Assembly (NCBI GenBank): GCA_905221605.1
Contig: CAJNDS010002357.1
Span: 110,001-174,000, forward strand
Direction of reading: 5' to 3'
DNA length: 64,000 nt
DNA from: Symbiodinium natans
Taxonomy: Eukaryota; Sar; Dinophyceae; Suessiales; Symbiodiniaceae
A program made the translations under genes and the position numbers. Positions 56,547 through 64,000 of this stretch are shown one piece after another. Under the pieces are notes generated by a model, which saw nothing but the letters and a program-made list of their open reading frames with translations, did not search any database and was not told the DNA's origin. Position 1 is the stretch's first letter. Every line of letters begins with the position of its first letter.

Positions 56547-59500
56547 CTAGTAGGTTGACTTGAAAGGCAGGTTGTTTCGATGCAGTGCTTTAAAAAAATC
56601 TATGCCCAGCAAAGGCACGCACGCAAAGGCAACTGTCAGAGGATGCTGGAAATCTTGATGGGAAGTGCATGGAAGTGAGACCGGGGATTATAATACAGCA
56701 GTCAAGGGACGGCCACTGAGCGGTTCTTCCATGTGACGATGCCCGTCAAGGTGCTGATCAGGGGCAGCAAACCAAGGCGGATGCCCTCGAGCGGGGGGTA
56801 GATCTGGACCATGGCGGAGGACATGACCATTTCGGTGGCCCACTTGGGAAGACTCGGGATGCTTTCGCCTCTCTTAGTAATCTGGCGCTGGTGTACCACC
56901 TTGACATGCTTCTCTTTGTCTAACAAGGTGGGCTGGAGCTCCACAGTGATCCTGTCAGGCACAGCGGTCAGCTCCGTAATGACCGCACGGTCGCGGCCAT
57001 CTACCCACACGGGCTCATGGAGTTGGAAGGCAGAGGCCTTGTCTGCGTCGACCACAAATGGTGCTGCCATGAGCGCGAGGCGTAGCTCCGAAAGGGACAC
57101 TGTCGGAACACCATCACGCATGCACTGGGCAGCGAAGGCACGCAACTTGTGGGAGTTGCGCGGGTTGTCGAGCCTGGCCTTCATGTCTTCGGTCAGCAGG
57201 CGGCCAATGAAAGAATGAACCTCATCTGTGTTGCGCCAAGCTGCTGTGTGCTTGAAACCCTCTTCCGTGAGGTCTGCATTGAGACCACCCCTTGTCATGT
57301 ACTTGCGCTGCTCTGGGAAGGAGTTGACGACAAGGGAGACGGATAGAAGCAAGGGGAGGATGGCCCACCACCAGTAGGACCTGTAGCAGCACACGAGACT
57401 CCCGACGAGGTACAAGAGGGAGAGTGGCCAGCAGCGCCAGCTGATGAGGTACTTGAAGCCATACACACAGCATAGCACTGCGTCATCCAGCAGCTGCACC
57501 TTTACTTCCCAGACTTCGTCCACGCACTGCTGGATGTCGGGTGTCCTGCATGGGCGCGGGTGCTACAAGCATGTGGAGCAAGGTACCTGGAGCCCATTGC
57601 TCTTATGATTGGCCCTGCGCCCCTCAGTGAGCCATGTACAAATCTCAACAAACGGGGAGATACTGCGGAGATCTGCAGAGTCCTCTTCAACTCTGTGGTC
57701 TCGCGAATGCCACGATTTACAGGTGGCGGGGCATCTAAAGCCTGGGCATATGAACAGGAGCTTTGTAGTGCTGTGTCAAGATACCACCCTAAGCCCCTTT
57801 TAACCTGGACCACCCTAAACCCTAAACCCTAAACCCTACACCCTACTGTAAACCCTAAACCCTAAACTCAAGGCCTAGGCCGCCCCCCCGGCGGCGCCTA
57901 AGCCCCTCGACCTCGATGGCGCAAGCCGACCCAGGTCGTTCGCCCGCCTCCAACAGCTCGGAGGTCGGTAGAACCCACGATGGGCCCGGTACCGGAGCAC
58001 GTTCTTTTCGGGACCAGTACTTGTCCCTTATTCAAGTGTAGATACTAAGCTTCTGGAGGTGTGTTGCTGCACCCCAAAACCCCAGGCCAGGGGGGTCCCG
58101 GACCCCTTGACGGAAAGGTTTTTTGAAGCGATTGTCATGAGTTTAGGCCTAAACCCTGAAAGGAATAGACGGCGTGGGGTGGGAGAAAAGTATTTGATGG
58201 CCCTCCACAATCGGGCCAGAGCTGCTCTTCGCACCTGACGAGGTATTCTTCGAGCCTCTGCTGCATCCTAACCTTCACAGCATCTACGCCCTATTCAGCA
58301 AACCCTAAACCCTAAACCCTAAACCCTAAACCCTAAACCCTAAACCCTTTTGCAACTGGACTCCTACCCTAAACCCTAAACCGTATAAACCCTAAACCCT
58401 ATAAACCCTAAACCCTAAACCCTTAACCCTGATCCCTAAACCTTAAACCCTAAACCCGAAACCCTAAACCCTTTTTTCCTAAACCCTATGCCCTTTCAGA
58501 GGGTACTGCCAACGGTGTGGCACCTTGCGGAACCCCCACAGCCCTAGACTGGGCAGGTGACCAAGGCGAAGAGGCTGTCAGAGCTGGAAACCACAGTCTT
58601 GAGCTTCAGCGAAATATACCTGACTTTGTGGCGCGCATCTCGTTTTCGCCGTCATAGAGTGCAGTTTTGTGCAGTTTTGTGCAGTCACATGGCACAGTCA
58701 AACTTCTCGGAATGATTTCCAGTGAGGTTCTTGTGGCTGAAGGGGAGAGGACAGGCTGCAGGATAATTTGTTTTCTACCTGGATGCAGTTTACCTGGTGA
58801 AAAGATCTTTGAGGGCGTGTAAGTTGCGAGTGTTCTGATCCTGCAGGCCCCTCGACTCGACCCTGTCCAAGTTAGCCGAGACTCAGCTCCCCGTTGTTGC
58901 TCCGGTACCTCTCTGTGGTGCCCTCCTTTAGGCTGGCACTCAAGGTTTGGAACCCGTACTCCTGCGCGCGGGGTCAGTGGATCCAAGGCGGTCAGAAAAT
59001 GTGCTGTGCTTCGCTCTAGAGCAAGGAGTATCTACCGAGGCGCCGCATACACCCCCTAAACCCTTTTTGCATCCGGACTCCTCTGGGTGCTGCCAGAAAC
59101 TGCCCAAGCACAGGCTTCCAGTGCTACTGACTGGAAGCCTGTGCTTGGGCAGTTTCTGGCACCCCTATTCCCGAAACCCTTTTTTAAGACTGGAAACCCT
59201 AAACCCTAAACCCCAAAAACCCTAAACCAAAGTTCCTAAAGCTCACGGCAAGAATTTGCTTCTCCCGGCCTCTGCACGGTCGGCCGTCGAGTGGACACAG
59301 GCTTGGAAGGCATCCATGGCACGCTCCTTTGGGTGCTGTAAAACTACAAAGCTTCAAGGTCATTTAGGGCTTAGGGGTTTGGGGTTTCGGACAATTCTCC
59401 CTCACAGGTCCTTGCTCGAGGCGAAGTACGGCTTCTTGACCACAATCGTCTCGGACTCGCCCCCATCCATACCCACCTTCGGAATATGGGAAGTTTACGA

Positions 59501-61069
59501 AAACAGGGGACTCCTAGCCTAGCTTTCCAAAAACAAAGGGTTTCTGCAAGCACTTTCTGCAGCAGCAGAAAAGGTTTAGGGTTTAGGGTTTTTTTCCCAC
59601 CCGTTTCGGTTTAGGGTTTAGGGTTTAGGGTGTTTTTTGCTACCCGTTTGTTTAGGGTTTTGCACCTGGGCATGCTTACAGTAGCAGTCCCCCTCGGGAT
59701 TTTTCGGATTACGCACGAATGATATGGAAGGCTGCAAGTCCTGCTCCATGGTTAGGGCAAGCTCGGCAGATTCAAATTCTAGATTCTACACATCATTCAG
59801 AAGGCCTCTCTTTCTCATCGCAAGAACAGACAAGGACACATTCGGGTGGGTGAAATTCTGCCAGCCTGTAAGCATCGTTTAGTACAGTACGAGTGAGTGA
59901 CACATGATGCCACACGCCGAAGCGACGTAGCTGCGTTGATTCTTCAGGCCTTTTGCAAACTTGATGCGCGACGTTTAGGACGTCATTGCCACTCCAACAT
60001 GAACAGAACAGGAAATTGAACCACCCCCAAAGTACACTCTTGCCAACGAGCCGCTTCGGGGTCCGGGGCCTGGTTTCCCTTGTTTCCCTGCTTCTTCTTC
60101 AGCTCCTGAGAAAGTAGCGCTTCGTCGTCGCTTCTCAGGTTTCGGCTTCAAGTCAGGGAGCTGACCACGTATTGGGGGATGGGGATCCAGTTACGTGAAT
60201 GGAAGCACCTCCTGAGGCTCAGTGGTTGCTCTGGCATGTAGGAAGATTTGACCCGGTCTTGTCAAATTGCTTCAGAGATGCCGCGAACCCTGGACGGGAG
60301 TCGAGCTTTCTTGCATTTTGTGGTACGGCCGTGTGTCCATGCGGACCTAAAGAGCCTGAATGGGGAAATGGGGAGGGCTCTCCGAAACTCAAAATCCCAA
60401 ACCCCTCTTCTCCTCCTCGAATTCCCGCTGGCTTACCGTCTCCTCGCGCGTCTCGCAATGGTGGTTGTAGCGGTGTACGCTCGTTGACTGAAAGTTGTCC
60501 TTCGAGGAACATGGCCCTCCCTCTTATCATCGCTCAATCGTCACGCAGTGCAGTCATTAAGCTGTATTCAGTTCACTTCGAATTACCCCTGAGTCCTGGA
60601 AGCGCAGCTCGAACCATCCCTCAATCGGCTTATCGTAGGGAATGTCTCCTACACAAACGTCCACGAAGCCGATCGGCACCTTTTCGGTCGGCTGGTCATC
60701 AAACACCTGCAAGCGAATCATAGACATAGGAGCCAAAATGTCCACCTCACAGTGGTAGAGCCATGTTGGTTGCTTCTTTCCTCTGGCAACGGGAGTGATG
60801 CACTTCTCGAGCTCCTGATCGTCCAGCACTACTTGTACGAAGGAGTCTGCCGTCGTGTCTGAGCGCCACATGCCGCTCTCTCTCTCCGCAAGGTCGCGTG
60901 CGTTCAAGATGCCGATCTCCAGAATGGCCACTGGCGACAAGGTCTCCAAGGCTCGTGTGGGATGCGACAAGCAACGCCACCTCTTGGCATGGAAATCATC
61001 TTTGGTCTGCACTCTTTCAAGGAGCGCAATGGTCTCGTCTCCATCCGGAGTGCCCATGAAGCCGGCCAT
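56547..61069 (-). CDS. C2-domain protein with C-terminal membrane region, six exons
   Basis: Exons, all joining in phase: 61069-60587 (Met start; C2 domain at residues about 50-150: EIGILNARDLAERE, SFVQVVLDDQELEKC, RLQVFDDQ, IEGWFELRF); 59476-59411 (MDGGESETIVVKKPYFASSK); 59335-59247 (HPKERAMDAFQACVHSTADR); 58619-58562 (YISLKLKTVVSSSDSLFAL); 57529-56714 (about 270 residues, with two membrane segments near the start, LSLLYLVGSLVCCY and WAILPLLLSVSLVV, and near its end LTGIVTWKNRSV); 56645-56547 (PLTVAFACVPLLGIDFF). Donors include GT, GA and probably GC. C2 domains bind membranes, often with calcium; the tail recalls MCTP-type proteins. An in-frame TAG at 56549-56547 ends this reading, yet the frame beyond it is strongly hydrophobic. 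The start has an in-frame stop 30 bases upstream. Confidence 0.75.
58298..58490 (-). repeat. Long interrupted telomeric tract in an intron of the C2 gene
   Basis: About 20 CCCTAAA units in several blocks, separated by CCCTTTTGCAACTGGACTCC, CCGTATAAACC and similar. It lies in the intron between the exons at 58562 and 57529. Confidence 0.9.
59055..59235. repeat. Telomeric tracts flanking a perfect hairpin
   Basis: CCCCCTAAACCCTTTTTGCA then TCCGGACTCC on the left, a hairpin at 59091-59161, then CCCGAAACCCTTTTTTAAGA and four CCCTAAA-like units on the right. All in the intron between C2-gene exons 3 and 4. Confidence 0.85.
59091..59161. other. Perfect inverted repeat, 32-bp stem, 7-base loop
   Basis: Arms 59091-59122 and 59130-59161 are exact reverse complements; the loop is GCTACTG. 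The stem begins TGCCAGAAACTGCCC. The sequence could fold as an RNA hairpin when the C2-gene intron is transcribed, or extrude as DNA. Perfect pairing suggests recent origin or selection. Confidence 0.95.
59568..59660 (+). repeat. Two telomeric tracts with T-run/CCACCCG junctions
   Basis: GCAGAAAAGGTTTAGGGTTT, ending AGGG plus T7 and CCCACCCG, then GTTTCGG and a second tract (TTTAGGG)n ending TGTTTTTTGCTACCCG. Two complete copies of the junction pattern side by side. Located in the C2-gene intron before exon 2. Confidence 0.85.
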
Positions 61070-62010
61070 GACCGGAAACGCCGGAAACAGGCGAGGAGGC
61101 TAACTTCGAGTTCACCACCTGTCTCTGCACGCGCCGGTCAGAACTATGCTGTGCTATGCTACAGCTGCTTTGGGCCAAGAGCAGGGCACACGGCACAGCT
61201 TGCCTATAGCCCTGTGAGACATTCTTTGGAGGCAGTTCAGCTCGCAAGTCACACAGCGTGTTTTTCAGGGGCGTCCTGGATGACTGTTGACGTTCAGAAC
61301 TCTTCGTGAGACACCCTCTCAGGCAGCCGCCACACCTCGAGAGCAATCAGAGGGCCAGCTTTGCGGATGGAACCTTGTTTTGTCTTCTGAATCTAAAGCT
61401 TAGTATAACTAGCGTTCGGATCACAATGCCTCCCCAAAAGGTCGCCGTCTTCCCCTGTCTGTGTGCTTCAATACGTAAGCTCCCTCCACTTCTCTATTTC
61501 GGTGGGATTGCCGGATCCTCCACATCATTCATCAGGGTTGTCCTCTGTAGGAAAAAGCGGCAGGCAAACCCCCTTGAACAAGACACCTGAGCCGATCGGT
61601 CCCTTCTTTCTTCGGAGACCTCTACACAGGATACTCATAGAACCCTAAACCTCATAGAACCCTTAGAGAACCCTTACAGGAACCCTATATAGGAATCCTT
61701 ACAGGATCCCTTAGAATTCGAGAGCACCCGATTCCAACCTCTAGCAAACGCCCTGCCTTCGAAAGCTCCCGGGGTCTCCTCAGCGCGTTGCCGACTGCGC
61801 GACAGATGGAAAAAAGTAACATACCTAACCAACCAAATTAACAAACACAAACGAAAACAAAAGTAAGTATGAAACGGCGAAATTCATAAGGGAGTTTAAC
61901 AAAAGGACCCTTATGTGCTTCAACTGTAGGATCCTCAAATAATAGAAGGGCCTCATAAATAAGATAGATTGAACCCGAATTCAGTACCATGTCTTCTGAT
62001 TCGCCTTGTT
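61070..62010. other. No gene recognised; AACCCTTA-type repeat
   Basis: 61640-61720 contains repeated GAACCCTTA, AGGAACCCTATATAGG and AGGATCCCTTAG units, a degenerate relative of the other AGGG/CCCT repeats. 61800-61970 is A-rich. Confidence 0.4.
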
Positions 62011-62256
62011 TCAATCTGATTTTCTTTCCGGGCTTGCGGGTTTAGAAGGTTGGCTTGAGTTGCACCAAGGAGTGGCTTCAATGTGTGGTGCAGCTATCAC
62101 AAAGCGAAATGTTTCCCAGTGCTCATGGCAGCTGGTGCAGGATTTCTCTGCAAACTGATCCGTCTTGAAAAGCTTGGTGGTTGAAGGTCGAGGTTCCGAG
62201 CATTCTTCCAGAAGAGCCTTGACTTCATGCCCAAAACAGGGCATGTTGTGGGTCAT
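62011..62256 (-). CDS. Exon candidate with a CxxCH motif
   Basis: Open segment with FGHEVKALLEECSEPRPST, TDQFAEKSCTSCHEHWETFR and IAAPHIEATPW. Cys-Thr-Ser-Cys-His is the heme-attachment pattern of c-type cytochromes, but one CxxCH may equally be structural or chance. No splice sites were fixed. Confidence 0.3.
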   Translation of the reverse strand: MTHNMPCFGHEVKALLEECSEPRPSTTKLFKTDQFAEKSCTSCHEHWETFRFVIAAPHIEATPWCNSSQPSKPASPERKSD

Positions 62257-63279
62257 TGTGGGTACTTTGAGCAGAAGCTGAACTGGGGGCTCAGACTTTC
62301 AGTCCAGTTTCGGGCTGAGGGAATTTTCCCGGCACCCCCTGAATGCAGCAGTGCGACAGGTCTGCTGCGAAGATGCGCAGCTCCCCTGCTGCAGCGCTGT
62401 TGCCCATAACTGGGCGTTTCTTAGTGTTGTCTGGAATGTCTGAAGAAGGTGTTTTTGCGTTTCATGAAAGGCCTGGAAGTTTATACACATAGATGTATAT
62501 TAGTATATACATGTACATACACGAGTAAATACTGAAATATATATTTACACACACAAGCACATAGATAGATAGATATATATATATATGCATATTTATTTAT
62601 ACGTGCATGTAAATGTATGTAGGTAACGTGCCTATGCATGCGTGTGTATTTCCAGCCCCCCCCCCCCCCCCCCCCCCACCAGGAAAACCTGAGCACTCCG
62701 ACTGACGAGTCCAGGGCGCAAGTCAGAGGGATCGGTGTCATCAGTAAGCAGGTCATTGGCCCAAAAGGTCCCCTAAACCCTAAACCCTAAGGTCATAAGC
62801 CCAACAGGTCCCCTAAACCCTAAACCCTAAACCCGAAACCCTACACCCTAAACCCTGTATAGCAGAATGTAGGATTTCTATATTCGGAATAGTTACTGTG
62901 GTTCTTCCAAGTATCTACCATAAAGGCTTTGGATCCTTTGGGAGGGGTGGCTACAGGGTTTGCCTGGACCCTAAGAAAACCACCGTTTTCGGGTTCCTCA
63001 TCCTGATTTGCTTATATACCTGGAAGAGGCCATAGGGTATTTGGGGTTAAGGCAGGGCTTTACAGGGCTTACAGGGAAATGCAGGACTATTTTTTGTGGA
63101 CCCGTTTCTCCTAAGCCTGCAGATGGTACCATATCCAGCACTATTTGGGCTTAGGTTTAGGGAAGGTGATGCAGGACTACATGGGTTAGGTCGACTTCCC
63201 ATGAATGACCACGACGCAGCGTTCAGCCCTCAGCCGCATCTGTTTTATCGCCTGCACGTGTGTGGAAGACTCTGCTTGC
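62257..63279. other. No gene recognised; simple repeats and telomeric tract
   Basis: TA/CA-rich sequence at 62480-62600, a 22-base run of C at 62656-62677, and telomeric tracts at 62772-62791 and 62814-62860 (each preceded by AGGTCCCCTAAACCC, so partly duplicated). Confidence 0.6.
62656..62677 (+). repeat. Homopolymer C22
   Basis: An uninterrupted run of about 22 C. Length may be affected by sequencing or assembly. Confidence 0.9.
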
Positions 63280-64000
63280 TTACCGCATCCACGACTTCTT
63301 TCGTGGCATGCGCAAAAGCTTTCGGTTTGAAAGCAGGCGAAGAACTTGGATGTTGTCACGGGCGGCCTCACGAAGCGTTTTCCCACGTGGGTCTGTCTGT
63401 TGTCTGTCAGCACCAGCCTCCAACAGTAGACGCACATGTCGTAAGTGGTCGTGGCGAACCGCATACCACAACGGTGTGAGACCATGTTCATCTTTCGCAT
63501 TTGCATTGGCCCGGGCCTGCACCAGCAGTTGCACCACACTGCCACGGGATGAGAATTCTTTTCTCCGATCACAAGCGAGGGATAGCGCCGTTCTGTCATG
63601 TGGGTCTCTTGCTTCGAGATCGGCCCGAAATGCCAACAGCACACGCAAGACTTGGAAACGGCCCAACTTTGCCGCAACGCGAAGAGGGGCGCCATCCGAT
63701 TCGGTCCCCACTGCAGCTCGCGCCAGTCGGCGTACAATCCTTACGTGATCTTCTGTACTGGCTGCCAGCATGGGCGTGCGACCCATGCAGTTTTCTGCAT
63801 TCAGGTCTGCCCGGGCTTGCAAAAGCAAAGACACGACGGGCTCATTGCCAAACTCACAGGCGACGAAAAGAGGCGTCTCGTTGTCAGAGTTGGTTGCTTC
63901 GATGTCCGCCCGTGCCTGCAACAGCAAGCGAGCAATCTTCCAATGTTCTCTGCCGCCTTCGGCAGCTGCCAAGGTAAGAGGAGTCTCCTCATCTCTTGTC
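63280..64000 (-). CDS. Ankyrin-repeat protein, 3' part, running off the window
   Basis: The frame is open from the window edge (reading DEETPLTLAAAEGG) to 63280, about 240 residues. It holds six to seven ankyrin repeats with the TPLxxAxxxGxxxxVxxLLxxxAD pattern, for example ETPLFVACEFGNEPVVSLLL, QARADLNAENCMGRTPMLAA, LTPLWYAVRHDHLRHVRLLL and EAGADRQQTDPRGKTLREAA. It ends in a basic tail (RKLLRMPRKKSWMR) before TAA. The stop overlaps a good donor (GCG|GTAAGC), so the protein may continue in another exon. The true start lies beyond 64000. Ankyrin repeats mediate protein binding; the partner is unknown. Confidence 0.85.
   Translation of the reverse strand, partial: TRDEETPLTLAAAEGGREHWKIARLLLQARADIEATNSDNETPLFVACEFGNEPVVSLLLQARADLNAENCMGRTPMLAASTEDHVRIVRRLARAAVGTESDGAPLRVAAKLGRFQVLRVLLAFRADLEARDPHDRTALSLACDRRKEFSSRGSVVQLLVQARANANAKDEHGLTPLWYAVRHDHLRHVRLLLEAGADRQQTDPRGKTLREAARDNIQVLRLLSNRKLLRMPRKKSWMR

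Overview
This window looks like nuclear DNA of a dinoflagellate, probably of the Symbiodiniaceae/Suessiales type. Interspersed tracts of the plant-type telomere repeat TTTAGGG occur throughout. Genes are split into short exons of roughly 55-160 bases. Several introns that can be placed by reading frame and phase use GC or GA donors instead of GT, with AG|G acceptors. Nearly all recognisable genes lie on the minus strand, and the families (four-helix-plus-pore cation channels, EF-hands, C2-membrane proteins, degenerate cyclase domains, ankyrin repeats, coiled coils) fit that group. There is no sign of bacterial operons, rRNA, CRISPR or a plasmid. Gene models were built by eye, so exon edges are approximate except where phase across introns is stated. 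Layout: 1.3-3.2 kb holds the EF-hand tail of one channel-type gene and membrane-protein exons. 4.6-7.2 kb is a well-supported voltage-gated cation channel in nine phase-compatible exons. 9.3-11.4 kb has exons of a charged, probably coiled-coil protein. 13.2-13.4 kb is the largest interstitial telomeric array. 16.1-16.8 kb has exons that read as a protein kinase. 19.2-20.2 kb encodes a PH-like domain joined to a class III cyclase-like domain lacking catalytic residues. 20.6-22.5 kb is a coiled-coil gene with a clear terminal exon. 22.5-33 kb is mostly intron or intergenic with scattered exon candidates. 33.6-35.3 kb is the one convincing plus-strand gene. 36-40.6 kb has several minus-strand terminal exons and a discoidin (F5/8C) domain gene. 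42.2-48.1 kb is a minus-strand gene of alternating acidic and basic exons, like Nopp140 or treacle in style. 49.6-50.8 kb has a two-exon HRI1/lipocalin-like gene. 52.6-53.3 kb is a giant GT array. 56.5-61.1 kb is a C2-domain membrane protein whose exons join in phase. 63.3-64 kb is an ankyrin-repeat gene running off the right edge. The most interesting pattern is that the telomere-like tracts are not random scars. Several sit inside short introns close to the donor site, and they recur with the same non-telomeric flanks (T-run plus CCACCCG on one side, GCATCCGGACTC-like on the other, or CCCTAAGAGA). Together with two other short repeat families and a perfect 32-bp-stem hairpin embedded between telomeric tracts, this suggests a mobile or copied element carrying telomeric repeats, possibly acting as an intron-generating element. 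This is inference and needs genome-wide testing.
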